Part shown: positions 24,299-37,679 of the stretch, piece after piece | Layout of the letters: every line of letters begins with the position of its first letter | Numbering within the stretch: the first letter of the stretch is position 1 | Origin: Tupaia tana | Taxonomy: Eukaryota > Chordata > Mammalia > Scandentia > Tupaiidae | Assembly: GCA_026018925.1 (NCBI GenBank) | Contig: JAKSZU010000032.1 | Coordinates: 868,001-932,000, forward strand | DNA: 64,000 nucleotides | Direction: 5' to 3' | The notes under the pieces: model-generated | Seen by the model: only the letters and a program-made list of their open reading frames with translations | What the model was told of the DNA's origin: nothing | Database searches by the model: none | Translations under genes and position numbers: made by a program

Positions 24299-27200
24299 TA
24301 ACACTGAACCGAAAACTAACAGTAGCGCTAAACTTACTCCCTCAAACCAAGTTCAAACCTAACCTAACCTAGAGCCTAACTCAAACCGTAGACCTAACCC
24401 TAACACTAGGCGGACACCTGAAGCTCAACCCCAACCCTAACCTGACCCTGACGCTATCTCCAACCGTAACACTGAACCGAAAACTAACAGTAGCCCTAAA
24501 CTTACTCCCTCAAACTAAGTTCAATCCTAACCTAACCTGAAGCCTAACTCAAACCACAGACCTAACCCTAACCCTAGGCGTACACCTTAAGCTCAACCCC
24601 AACCCTAACCTGGCCCTGACGCTAACTCCAACCGTAACAGTTACCCGAAAACTAAAAGAAGCCCTAAACTTACTGCCTCAAACTAAGTTCCAACCTAACC
24701 TAACCTGAAGCCTAAATGAAACCATACACCTAACCCTAACCCTAGGCGGACACCTTAAGCTCAAGCCCAACCCTAACCTGGCCCTGACGCTAACTCCAAC
24801 ATTAACATTTACCCGAAAACTAACAGTAGCCCTAAACTTACTCCCTCAAACTAAGTTCAAACCTAACCTAACCTGAAGACTAACTCAAACAATAGACCTA
24901 ACCCTAACCCTAGGCGGACACCTTAAGCTTGACCCCAACCCTAACCTGACCCTGACGCTTACTCCAACCGTAACACTGAACCGAAAACTAACAGTGGCCC
25001 TAAACTTACTCCCTAAAAATAAGTTCAATCCTAACCTAACCTGAAGCCTAAATGAAACCATAGACCTAACCCTAACCCTAGGCGGACACCTTATGCTTAA
25101 CCCCCACCCTAACCTGACCCTGACGCTTACTCCAACCGTAACAGTTAACCGAAAACTAACAGTAGCCCTAAACTCACTCCCTCAAACTAAGTTCAAACCT
25201 AACCTAACCTGAAGCCTAAATCAAATCATAGACCTAACCCTAACCCTAGGCGGACACCTTATGCTTAACCCCCACCCTAACCTGACCCTGACGCTTACTC
25301 CAACTGTAACAGTTAACCGAAAACTAACTATAGCCCTAAACTTAGTCCCTCAAACTAACTTCAAACCTAACCTAACCTGAAGCCTAAATCAAACCATACA
25401 CCTAACCCTAACCCTAGGCTGACACCGTAAGCTCAATCCCAACCCTAACCTGGCCCTGACGCTAACTCCAACAGTAACAGTTACCCGAAAACTAACAGTA
25501 GCCCTAAACTTACTCCCTCAAACTAACTTCAAACCTAACCTAACTTGACGCCTAACTCAAACCATAGACCTAACCCTAACCCTAGGCGGACACCTGAAAC
25601 TCAACCACATCCCTAACCAGACCCTGACGCTATCTCCAACCATAACACTGAACCGAAAACTAACAGTAGCCCTAAACTTACTCCCTCAAACTAAGTTCAA
25701 ACCTAACCTAACCTGAAGCCTAACTCAAACCATAGACCTAACCGTAACCCAAGGAGGACACCTGAAGCTCAACCCCAACCCTAACCTGACCCTGACGCTA
25801 TCTCCAACCGTAACACTGAACCGAAAAATAACAGTAGCCCTAAACTTACTCAATCAAACTAAGTTCAAACCTAACCTAACCTGAAGCCTATCTCAAACCA
25901 CAGACCTAACCCTAACCCTAGGCGGACACCTTAAGCTCAACCCCAACCCTAACCTGAAACTCACGCTAACTCCAAACGTAACACTGAACCAAAAACTAAC
26001 AGTAGCCCTAAACTTACTCCCTCAAACTAAGTTCAAACCTAACCTAACCTGAAGCCTAACTCAAACAATAGACCTAAACCTAACAGTAGGCGGAAACCTT
26101 AAGCTTAACCCCAACCCTAACCTGACCCTGAGGCTAAATCCAACCGTAACACTGAACCGAAAACTAACAGTAGACCTAAACTGACTCCCTCAAACTAAGT
26201 TCAAACCTAACCTAACCTGAAGCCTAAATCAAATCATAGACCTAACCCTAACCCTGGGCGGACACCTCATGCTTAAACCACACCCTACCCTGAACTTTAC
26301 GCTTACTCCAACTGTAACAGTTAACCGAAAACTAACAGTAGCCCTAAACTGACTCCCTCAAACTAAGTTCAAACCTAACCTAACCTGAAGAATAAATCAA
26401 ACCATACACCTAACCCAAACCCTAGGCGGACACCTTAAGCTAAACCCCAACCCTAACCTGACCTCCAGGCTAACTCCAACCATATCACTGAACCGAAAAC
26501 TAAGAGTAGCCCTAAACTTACTCCCTCAAACTAAGTTCAATCCTAACCTAACCTGAAGCCTAAATGAAACCATAGACCTAACCCTAACCCTAGGCGGACA
26601 CCTTATGGTTAACCCCCACCATAATCTGACCCTGACGCTTACTCCAACCGTAACAGTTAAACGAAAACTAACAGTAGCCCTAAACTTACTCCCTCAAACT
26701 AAGTTCAAACCTTTCCTAACCTGAAGACTAAATCAAACCATACACCTAACCCTAACCCTAGGCGGACACCTTAAGCCCAACCCCAACCCGAACCTGGCCC
26801 TGACGCTAACTCCAACAGTAACAGTTACCCGAAAACTAACAGTAACCCTAAACTTACTCCCTCAAACTAACTTCAAACCTAACCTAACTTGAAGCCTAAC
26901 TTAAACCATAGACCTACCCCTAACCCTAGGCGGACACCTGAAACTCAACCACAACCCTAACCAGACCCTGACGCTATCTCCAACCGTAACACTGAACCGA
27001 AAACAAACAGTAGCCCTAAACTTACTCGCTCAAACTAAGTTCAAACCTAACCTAACCTGGACCCTATCTCAAACCATAGACCTAACTCTAACCCTAGGCG
27101 GACACCTGAAGCTCAATCACAACCCTAACCTGACCCTGACGCTATCTCCAACCGTAAAACTGAACCGAAAACTAACAGTGGCCCTAAACTTACTCCCTCA

Positions 27201-27667
27201 AACTAAGTTCAATCCTAACCTAACCTGAAGCCTAAATGAAACCATAGACCTAACCCTAACCCTAGGCGGAAACCTTATGGTTAACCCCCACCATAACCTG
27301 ACCCTGAGGCTAAATCGAACCATAACACTGAACCGAAAACTAACAGTGGCCCTAAACTTACTCCCTCTAACTAACTTCAAACCTAACCTAACCTGAAGCC
27401 TAAATCAAACCATACACCTAACCCTAACCCTAGGCGGACACCTTAAGCTCAACCCCAACCCTAACTTGGCCCTGACGCTAACTCCAACAGTAACAGTTAC
27501 CCGAAAACTAACAGTAGCCCTAAACTTACTCCCTCAAACTAAGTTCAAACCTAACCTAACCTGAAGCCTAACTCAAACAATAGACCTAACCCTAACCCTA
27601 GGCGGACACCTTAAGCTTGACCCCAACCCTAACCTGACCCTGACGCTTACTCCAACCGTAACAGTTA
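24299..27667 (+). repeat. 6,551-bp tandem duplication, right copy of the shared part
   Basis: Partner of 17,748-21,115. It has its own changes such as CAAACCAAGTTC, GGCGTACACC, AAAAGAAGCCC and CTTTCCTAACC. About 24,750-24,970 carries CTGGCC/ACATTAACATTTACC and CAATAG/AAGCTTGACC monomers resembling the 840-bp repeat rather than its partner. At about 27,667 the copy runs directly into AACTGAAAACTAAC and GAAGTCTAAC, which are 840-bp-repeat monomers. Confidence 0.9.
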
Positions 27668-28269
27668 ACTGAAAACTAACAGTAGCCCTAAACTTACTCC
27701 CTCAAACTAAGTTCAAACCTAACCTAACCTGAAGTCTAACTCAAACCACAGACCTAACCCTAACCCTAGGCGGAGACCTTAAGCTTAACCCCAAACCTAA
27801 CCTGACCCTGAGGCTAAATCGAACCGTAACACTTAACCGAAAACCAACAGTGGCCCTAAACTTAATCCCTCAAACTAAGTTCAATCCTAACCTAACCTGA
27901 AGCCTAAATGAAACCATAGACCTAACCCTAACCCTACGCGGACACCTTATGCTTAACCCCCACCCTAACCTGACCCTGACGCTTACTCCAACTGTAACAG
28001 TTAACCGAAAACTAACAGTAGCCCTAAACTTACTCCCTCAAACTAAGTTCAAACCTAACCTAACCTGGAGCCTAACTCAAACCACAGACCTAACCCTAAC
28101 CCTAGGCGGACACCTTAAGCTCAACCCCAACCCTAACCTGTCCTCCAGGCTAACTCCAACCATATCACTGAACCGAAAACTAAGAGTAGCCCTAAACTTA
28201 CTCCCTCAAACTAAGTTCAATCCTAACCTAACCTGAAGCCTAAATGAAATCATAGACCTAACCCTAACC
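27668..28269 (+). repeat. Single collapsed remnant of the 840-bp repeat plus junction
   Basis: The monomers with AACTGAAAAC, GAAGTCTAAC, CCAACAGTGG and TTATGCTTAACCCCC occur once here in the same order as in 21.4-24.2 kb. Sequence then changes at about 28,100 to a CTGTCCTCCAGG/CATATCAC monomer. A similar stretch lies at 34.16-34.50 kb. This looks like the unamplified or collapsed counterpart of the triplicated pentamer. Confidence 0.75.
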
Positions 28270-31200
28270 CTAGGCGGACACCTTAAGCTTAACCCCAAAC
28301 CTAACCTGACCCTGAGGCTAAATCGAACCGTAACAGTGAACTGAAAACTAACAGTGGCCCTAAACTTACTCCCTCAAACTAAGTTCAATCCTAACCTAAC
28401 CTGAAGCCTAAATGAAACCATAGACCTATCCCTAACCCTAGGCGGACACCTTATGCTTAACCCCCACCCTAACCTGACCCTGACGCTTACTCCAACCGTA
28501 ACAGTTAACCGAAAACTAACAGTAGCCCTAAACTTAATCCCTCAAACTAAGTTCAAACCTAACCTAACCTGAAGCCTAACTCAAACCATAGACCTAACCC
28601 TAACCCTAGGCGGACACCTGAAGCTCAACCCCAACCCTAACGTGACCCTGACGCTCTCTCCAACCGTAACACTGAACCGAAAACTAACAGTAGCCCTAAA
28701 CTTACTCCCTCAAACTAAGTTCAAACCTAACCTAACCTGAAGCCTAACTCAAACCACAGACCTAACCCTAACCCTAGGCGGACACCTTAAGCTCAACCCC
28801 AACCCTAACCGGACCCTCACGCTAACTCCAAACGTAACATTGAACCGAAAACTAACAGTAGCCCTAAACTTACTCCTTCAAACTAAGTTCAATCCTAACC
28901 TAACCTGAAGCCTAAATGAAACCATAGACCTAACCCTAACCCTAGGCGGACACCTTATGCTTAACCCCCACCCTAACTTGACCCTGACGCTTACTCCAAC
29001 CGTAACAGTTAAACGAAAACTAACAGTAGCCCTAAACTGTCTCCCACAAACTAAGTTCAAACCTAACCTAACCTGAAGCCTAACTCAAACAGTAGACGTA
29101 ACCCTAACCCTAGGCGGACACCTTAAGCTCAACCCCAACCCTAACCTGGCCCTGACGCTAACTCCAACCGTAACAGTTACCCGAAAACTAACAGTAGCCC
29201 TAAACTTACTGCCTCAAACTAAGTTCCAACCTACCTAACCTGAAGCATAAATAAAACCATACAGCTAACCCTAACCCTAGGCGGACACCTTAAGCTCAAC
29301 CCCAACCCTAACCTGGCCCTGACGCTAACTCCAACAGTAACAGTTACCCGAAAACTAACAGTAGACCTAAACTTACTCCCTCAAACTAAGTTAAAACCTA
29401 ACCTAACCTGAAGACTAACTCAAACAATAGACCTAACCCTAACCCTAGGCGGACACCTTAAGCTTGACCCCAACCCTAACCTGACCCTGACGCTTACTCC
29501 AACCGTAACAGTTAACCGAAAACTAACAGTAGCCCTAAACTTACTCCCTCAAACTAAGTTCAAACCTAACCTAACCTGAAGCCTAACTCAAACCACAGAC
29601 CTAACCCTAACCCTAGGCGGACACCTTAAGCTTAACCACAAACCTAACCTGACCCTGAGGCTAAATCGAACCGTAACACTGAACCGAAAACTAACAGTGG
29701 CCCTAAACTTACTCCCTCAAACTAAGTTCAATCCTAACCTAACCTGAAGCCTAAATGAAACCATAGACCTAACCCTAACCCTATGCGGACACCTTATGCT
29801 TAACCCCCACCCTAACCTGACCCTGACGCTTACTCCAACCGTAACAGTTAACCGAAAACTAACAGTAGCCCTAAACTTAATCCCTCAAACTAAGTTCAAA
29901 CCTAACCTAACCTGAAGCCTAACTCAAACCATAGACCTAACCCTAACCCTAGGCGGACACCTGAAGCTCAACCCCAACCCTAACGTGACCCTGACGCTCT
30001 CTCCAACCGTAACACTGAACCGAAAACTAACAGTAGCCCTAAACTTACTCCCTCAAACTAAGTTCAAACCTAACCTAACCTGAAGCCTAACTCAAACCAC
30101 AGACCTAACCCTAACCCTAGGCGGACACCTTAAGCTCAACCCCAACCCTAACCGGACCCTCACGCTAACTCCAAACGTAACATTGAACCGAAAACTAACA
30201 GTAGCCCTAAACTTACTCCTTCAAACTAAGTTCAATCCTAACCTAACCTGAAGCCTAAATGAAACCATAGACCTAACCCTAACCCTAGGCGGACACCTTA
30301 TTCTTAACCCCCACCCTAACTTGACCCTGACGCTTACTCCAACCGTAACAGTTAAACGAAAACTAACAGTAGCCCTAAACTGTCTCCCACAAACTAAGTT
30401 CAAACCTAACCTAACCTGAAGCCTAACTCAAACAGTAGATGTAACCCTAACCCTAGGCGGACACCTTAAGCTCAACCCCAACCCTAACCTGGCCCTGACG
30501 CTAACTCCAACCGTAACAGTTACCCGAAAACTAACAGTAGCCCTAAACTTACTGCCTCAAACTAAGTTCCAACCTACCTAACCTGAAGCATAAATAAAAC
30601 CATACACCTAACCCTAACCCTAGGCGGACACCTTAAGCTCAACACCAACCCTAACCTGGTCCTGACGCTAACTCCAACAGTAACAGTTACCCGAAAACTA
30701 ACAGTAGACCTAAACTTACTCCCTCAAACTAAGTTAAAACCTAACCTAACCTGAAGACTAACTCAAACAATAGACCTAACCCTAACCCTAGGCGGACACC
30801 TTAAGCTTGACCCCAACCCTAACCTGACCCTGACGCTTACTCCAACCGTAACAGTTAACCGAAAACTAACAGTAGCCCTAAACTTACTCCCTCAAACTAA
30901 GTTCAAACCTAACCTAACCTGAAGCCTAACTCAAACCACAGACCTAACCCTAACCCTAGGCGGACACCTTAAGCTTAACCACAAACCTAACCTGACCCTG
31001 AGGCTAAATCGAACCGTAACACTGAACCGAAAACTAACAGTGGCCCTAAACTTACTCCCTCAAACTAAGTTCAATCCTAACCTAACCTGAAGCCTAAATG
31101 AAACCATAGACCTAACCCTAACCCTAGGCGGACACCTTATGCTTAACCCCCACCCTAACCTGACCCTGACGCTTACTCCAACCGTAACAGTTAACCGAAA

Positions 31201-31690
31201 ACTAACAGTAGCCCTAAACTTAATCCCTCAAACTAAGTTCAAACCTAACCTAACCTGAAGCCTAACTCAAACCATAGACCTAACCCTAACCCTAGGCGGA
31301 CACCTGAAGCTCAACCCCAACCCTAACCTGACCCTGACGCTATCTCCAACCGTAGCACTGAACCGAAAACTAACAGTAGCCCTAAACTTACTCCCTCAAA
31401 CTAAGTTCAAACCTAACCTAACCTGAAGCCTAACTCAAACCACAGACCTAACCCTAACCCTAGGCGGACACCTTAAGCTCAACCCCAACCCTAACCGGAC
31501 CCTCACGCTAACTCCAAACGTAACATTGAACCGAAAACTAACAGTAGCCCTAAACTTACTCCTTCAAACTAAGTTCAATCCTAACCTAACCTGAAGCCTA
31601 AATGAAACCATAGACCTAACCCTAACCCTAGGCGGACACCTTATGCTTAACCCCCACCCTAACTTGACCCTGACGCTTACTCCATCCGTA
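28270..31690 (+). repeat. 1,343-bp (eight-monomer) higher-order repeat, about 2.5 copies
   Basis: TACTCCTTCAAACTAAG occurs at 28871, 30214 and 31557, an exact spacing of 1,343 bp: eight monomers less one. The missing base is the same in both copies (CCTACCTAACCTGAAGC at about 29,232 and 30,575), so it predates amplification. Shared rare forms include CTCTCTCCAACC, CCCACAAACTAAG, CAAACAGTAGACG or CAAACAGTAGATG, GCATAAATAAAACC and GTTAAAACC. Copies differ at a handful of bases. Similarity ends near 31,690, where CCATCCGTAACAGTTACCC begins. Confidence 0.93.
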
Positions 31691-33419
31691 ACAGTTACCC
31701 GAAAACTAACAGTAGCCCTAAACTTACTCCCTCAAACTAACTTCAAACCTAACCTAACTTGAAGCCTAACTCAAACCATAGACCTAACCCTAACCCTAGG
31801 CGGACACCTGAAACTCAACCACAACCCTAACCAGACCATGACGCTATCTCCAACCGTAACACTGAACCGAAAACTAACAGTAGCCCTAAATTACTCCCTC
31901 AAACTAAGTTCAAACCCACCCTAACCTGGACCCTCACTCAAACCATAGATCTAACCCTAACCCTAGGCGGACACCTGAAGCTCAATCACAACCCTAAGCT
32001 GACCCTGACGCTATCTCCAACCGTAACACTGAACCGAAAACTAACAGTAGCCCTAAACTTACTCCCTCAAACTAAGTTCAATCCTAACCTAACCTGAAGC
32101 CTCACTCAAACCACAGACCTAACCCTAACCCTAGGCGGACACCTTAAGCTCAACCCCAACCCTAACCTGACCCTCACGCTAACTCCAACCGTAACACTGT
32201 ACCGAAAACTAACAGTAGCCCTAAACTTACTCCCTCAAACTAAGTTCAAACCTAACCTAACCTGAAGCCTAACTCAAACAATAGACCTAACCCTAAACCT
32301 AGGCGGACACCTTAAGCTTGACCCCAACCCTAACCTGACCCTGACGCTTACTCCAACCGTAACAGTTAACCGAAAACTAACAGTAGCCCTAAACTTACTC
32401 CCTCAAACTAAGTTCAAACCTAACCTAACCTGAAGCCTAACTCAAACCACAGACCTAACCCTAACCCTAGGCGGACACCTTAAGCCCAACCCCAACCCTA
32501 ACCTGGCCCTGACGCTAACTCCAACCGTAACAGTTACCCGAAAACTAACAGAAGCCCTAAACTTACTGCCTCAAACTAAGTTCCAACCTAACCTAAACTG
32601 AAGCCTAAATGAAACCATACACCTAACCCTAACCCTAGGCGGACACCTTAAGCTCAACCCCAACCCTAACCTGGCCCTGACGGTAACTCCAACAGTAACA
32701 GTTACTCGAAAACTAACAGTAGCCCTAAACTTACTCCCTCAAACTAAGTTCAAACCTAACCTAACCTGAAGACTAACTCAAACAATAGACCTAACCCTAA
32801 CCCTAGGCGGACACCTTAAGCTTGACCCCAACCCTAACCTGGCCCTGACGCTAACTCTAACAGTAACAGTTACCCGAAAACTAACAGTAGCCCTAAACTT
32901 ACTCCCTCAAACTAACTTCAAACCTAACCTAACTTGAAGCCTAACTGAAACCATAGACCTACCCCTAACCCTAGGCGGACACCTGAAACTCAACCACAAC
33001 CCTAAACAGACCCTGACGCTATCTCCAAACGTAACACTGAACCGAAAACAAACAGTAGCCCTAAACTTACTCGCTCAAACTAAGTTCAAACCTAACCTAA
33101 CCTGGACCCTATCTCAAACCATAGACCTAACTCTAACCCTAGGCGGACACCTGAAGCTCAATCACAACCCTAACCTGACCCTGACGCTATCTTCAACCGT
33201 AACACTGAACCGAAAACTAACAGTGGCCCTAAACTTACTCCCTCAAACTAAGTTCAATCCTAACCTAACCTGAAGCCTAAATGAAACCATAGACCTAACC
33301 CTAACCCTAGGCGGACACCTTATGCTTAACCCCCACCCTAACCTGACCCTGACGCTTACTCCAACCGTAACAGTTAAACGAAAACTAAAAGTAGTCCTAA
33401 ACTTACTCCCTCAAACTAA
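31691..33419 (+). repeat. Mixed satellite monomers
   Basis: About ten monomers. CTGAAACTCAACCAC followed by CCTGGACCC occurs twice (about 31,808/31,925 and 32,980/33,100). A CTCGCTCAAAC/CCTGGACCCTATCTC stretch at about 33,070-33,120 resembles 20.47-20.52 and 27.02-27.07 kb. No gene or other element was seen. Confidence 0.7.
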
Positions 33420-34075
33420 GTTCAAACCTAACCTAACCTGAAGCCTAAATCAAACCATACACCTAACCCTAACCCTAGGCGGACACCTTAAGCTCAACCC
33501 CAAACCTAACCTAACCCTGACGCTTACTACAACCGTAACAGTTAACCAAAAACTAACAGTAGCCCTAAACTGACTCCCTCAAACTAAGTTCAAACCTAAC
33601 CTAACCTGAAGCCTAAATCAAATCATAGACCTAACCCTAACTTTAGGCGGACACCTTATGCATTACCCCCACCCTAACCTGACCCTGACGCTTACTCCAA
33701 CTGTAACAGTTAACCGAAAACTAACAGTAGCCCTAAACTTACTCCCTCTAACTAACTTCAAACCTAACCTAACCTGAAGCCTAAATCAAACCATACACCT
33801 AACCCTAACCCTAGGCGGACACCTTAAGCTCAACCCCAACCCTAACTTGGCCCTGACGCTAACCCCAACAGTAACAGTTACCCGAAAACTAACAGTAGCC
33901 CTAAACTTACTCCCTCAAACTAAGTTCAAACCTAACCTAACCTGAAGCCTAACTCAAACAATAGACCTAACCCTAACCCTAGGCGGACACCTTAAGCTTG
34001 ACCCAAACCCTAACCTGACCCTAACTCTTACTCCAACCGTAACAGTTAACCGAAAACTAAAAGTAGCCCTAAACT
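33420..34075 (+). repeat. CTTACTAC / CTCTAACTAAC cassette, copy 2
   Basis: Same monomer order as 16.8-17.5 kb: CTTACTACAACC (33523) with GTTAACCAAAAAC, then CTGACTCCC with TTATGCATTACCCCC, then CTCTAACTAACTTC with AACTTGGCCC, then CAATAG with AAGCTTGACCC. The 43.5-kb copy lies 10,074 bp to the right. Confidence 0.75.
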
Positions 34076-34079
34076 GACT

Positions 34080-35250
34080 CCCTCAAACTAAGTTCAAACC
34101 TAACCTAACCTGAAGCCTAAATCAAATCATAGACCTAACCCTAACCCTAGGCGGACACCTTATGCTTAACCCCCACCCTAACCTGACCATGACGCTTACT
34201 CCAACTGTAACAGTTAACCGAAAACTAACAGTAGCCCTAAACCTACTCCCTCAAACTAAGTTCAAACCTAACCTAACCTGGAGCCTAACTCAAACCACAG
34301 ACCTAACCCTAACCCTAGGCAGACACCTTAAGCTCAACCCCAACCCTAACCTGTCCTCCAGGCTAACTCCAACCATATCACTGAACCGAAAACTAAGAGT
34401 AGCCCTAAACTTACTCCATCAAACTAAGTTCAATCCTAACCTAACCTGAAGCCTAAATGAAATCATAGACCTAACCCTAACCCTAGGCGGACACCTTAAG
34501 CTTAACCCCCACCCTAACCTGACCCTGACGCTTACTCCAACCGTAACAGTTAACCGAAAACTAACAGTAGCCCTAAACTTAATCCCTCAAACTAAGTTCA
34601 AACCTAACCTAACCTGAAGCCTAACTCAAACCATAGACCTAACCCTAACCCTAGGCGCACACCTGAAGCTCAACCCCAACCCTAACCTGACCCTGACGCT
34701 CTCTCCAACCGTAACACTGAACCGAAAACTAACAGTAGCCCTAAACTTACTCCCTCAAACTAAGTTCAAACCTAACCTAACCTGAAGCCTAACTCAAACC
34801 ACAGACCTAACCCTAACCCTAGGCGGACACCTTAAGCTCAACCCCAAACCTAACCGGACCCTCACGCTAACTCCAAACGTAACATTGAACCGAAAACTAA
34901 CAGTAACCCTAAACTTACTCCTTCAAACTAAGTTCAATCCTAACCTAACCTGAAGCCTAAATGAAACCATAGACCTAACCCTAACCCTAGGCGGACACCT
35001 TATGCTTAACCCCCACCCTAACTTGACCCTGACGCTTACTCCAACCGTAACAGTTAAACGAAAACTAACAGTAGCCCTAAACTGTCTCCCACAAACTAAG
35101 TTCAAACCTAACCTAACCTGAAGCCTAACTCAAACAGTGGACGTAACCCTAACCCTAGGCGGACACCTTAAGCTCAACCCCAACCCTAACCTGGCCCTGA
35201 CGCTAACTCCAACCGTAACAGTTACCCGAAAACTAACAGTAGCCCTAAAC
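34080..35250 (+). repeat. Displaced partial copy of the 27.9-29.2-kb region
   Basis: 34,162-34,500 matches 27,949-28,280, and 34,500-35,240 matches part of the 1,343-bp unit (TCCTTCAAACTAAG at about 34,919, CCCACAAACTAAG, CAAACAGTGGACG). The step between them skips about one monomer present in the source. At about 35,250 CCCACAAACTAAG recurs, followed by a CTCACTCAAACC monomer of another type. Its position 3 kb from the main block suggests out-of-register exchange or conversion. Confidence 0.8.
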
Positions 35251-36309
35251 TGTCTCCCACAAACTAAGTTCAAACCTAACCTAACCTGAAGCCTCACTCA
35301 AACCACAGACCTAACCCTAACCCTAGGAGGACACCTTAAGCTCAACCCCAACCCTAACCTGACCCTCACGCTAACTCCAACCGTAACACTGTACCGAAAA
35401 CTAACAGTAGCCCTAAACTTACTCCCTCAAACTAAGTTCAAACCTAACCTATCCTGAAGCCTAACTCAAACAATAGACCTAACCCTAAACCTAGGCGGAC
35501 ACCTTAAGCTTGACCCCAACCCTAACCTGACCCTGACGCTTACTCCAACCGTAACAGTTAACCGAAAACTAACAGTAGCCCTAAACTCACTCCCTCAAAC
35601 TAAGTTCAAACCTAACCTAACCTGAAGCCTAACTCAAACCACAGACCTAACCCTAACCCTAGGCAGACACCTTAAGCTCAAACCCAACCCTAACCGTACC
35701 GACACGCTAACTCCAAACGTAATATTGAACCGAAAACTAACAGTAGCCCTAAACTTACTCCCTCAAACTAAGTTAAATCCTAACCTAACCTGAAGCCTAA
35801 ATGAAACCATAGAACTAACCCTAACCCTAGGCGGACACCTTATGCTTAACCCCCACCCTAACCTGACCCTGACGCTTACTCAAACCGTAACAGTTAAACG
35901 AAAAGTAACAGTAGCCCTAAACTTACTCCCTCAAACTAAGTTCAAACCTAACCTAACCTGAAGCCTATATCAAACGATACACCTAACCCTAACCCTAGAC
36001 GGACACCTTAAGCTCAACCCCAAACCTAACCTGACCCTGACGCTTACTCCAACCGAAACAGTTAATCGAAAACTGACAGTAGCCCTAAACTGACTCCCTC
36101 AAACTAAGTTCAAACCTAACCTAACCTGAAGCCTAAATCAAATCATAGACCTAACCCTAACCCTAGGCGGACACCTTATGCTTAACCCCCACCCTAACCT
36201 GACCCTGACGCTTACTCCAACTGTAATAGTTAACCGAAAACTAACAGTAGCCCTAAACTTACTCCCTCAAACTAACTTCAAACATAACCTAACCTGAAGC
36301 GTAAATCAA
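35251..36309 (+). repeat. Ordinary satellite monomers
   Basis: About six monomers, including the recurring order AAGCTTGACC, then AATATTGAACCG, then TTAAATCC (usually TTCAATCC) with TTATGCTTAACCCCC. No non-satellite sequence is visible. Confidence 0.7.
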
Positions 36310-36905
36310 ACCATACACCTAACCCTAACCCTAGGCGGACACCTTAAGCTCAACCCCAACCCGAACCTGGCCCTGACACTAACTCCAACAGTAACAGTTA
36401 CACGAAAACTAACAGTAGGCCTAAACTTACTCCCTCAAACTAACTTCAAACCTAACCTAACTTGAAGCCTCACTCAAACCATAGACCTAACCCTAACCCT
36501 AGGCGGACACCTGAAACTCAACCACAACCCTAACCAGACCCTGACGCTATCTCCAACCGTAACACTGAACTGAAAACTAACAGTAGCCCTAAACGTACTC
36601 CCTCAAACTAAGTTCAAACCTAACCTAAACTGGACCCTAACTAAAACCATAGACCTAACCCTAACCCTAGGCGGACACCTGAAGCTCAATCACAACCCTA
36701 ACCTGACCCTGACGCTATCTCCAATCGTAACACTGAACCGAAAACTAACAGTAGCCCTAAACTTACTCCCTCAAACTAAGTTCAAAACTAACCTAACCTG
36801 ACGCCTCACTCAAACCACAGACCTAACCCTAACCCTAGGAGGACACTTTAAGCTCAACCCCAACCCTAACCTGACCCTCACGCTAACTCCAACCATAACA
36901 CTGAA
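36310..36905 (+). repeat. Duplicated block, left member of the 3,357-bp pair
   Basis: Matches 39,667-40,262. The shared rare forms CTAAACTGGACCCTAACTAAA (TGGACCCTAA at 36631 and 39988), AACCTGACGCCTCACTC, GGAGGACACTTTAAG and CCAATCGTAACACTG make common descent clear. The offset is 3,357 bp, twenty monomers less three bases. Confidence 0.85.
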
Positions 36906-37679
36906 CCGCAAACTAACAGTAGCCCTAAACTTACTCCCTCAAACTAAGTTCAAACCTAACCTAACCTGAAGCCTAACTCAAACCATAGACCTAACCCTAA
37001 CCCTAGGCGGACACCTGAAGCTCAACCCCAACCCTAACCTGACCCTGATGCTATCTCCAACCGTAACACTGAACCGAAAACTAACAGTAGCCCTAAACTT
37101 ACTCCCTCAAACTAAGTTCAAACCTAACCTAACCTGAAGCCTAACTCAAACCACAGACCTAACCCTAACCCTAGGCGGACACCTTAAGCTCAACCCCAAA
37201 ACTAACCGGACCCTCACGCTAACTCCAAACGTAACATTGAACCGAAAACTAACAGTAGCCCTAAACTTACTCCCTCAAACTAAGTTCAATCCTAACCTAA
37301 CCTGAAGCCTAAATGAAACCATAGACCTAACCCCAACCCTAGGCGGACACCTTATGATTAACCCCCACCCTAACCTGACCCTGACGCTTACTCCAACTGT
37401 AACAGTTAACCGAAAACTAACAGTAGCCCTGAACTTACACCCTCAAACTAATTTCAAACCTAATCTAACCTGAAGCCTAACTCAAACCATAGACTTAACC
37501 CTAACCCTAGGCGGACACCTTAAGCTCAACCCCAACCCTAACCTCACCCTGACGCTATCTCCAACCGTAACACTGAACCGAAAACTAACAGTAGCCCTAA
37601 ACTTACTCCCTCAAACTAAGTTCAATCCTAACATAACCTGAAGCCTAAATTAAACCATACACCTAACCCTAACCCTAGG

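Noticed and set aside
21565-24372. Four open frames of 95 codons spaced 840 bp apart, resembling a repeat-protein gene family
   Set aside because: They track the 840-bp satellite repeat exactly. Frames persist because 168 is divisible by three, and they end at the recurrent TGA. No coding signal is independent of the repeat.
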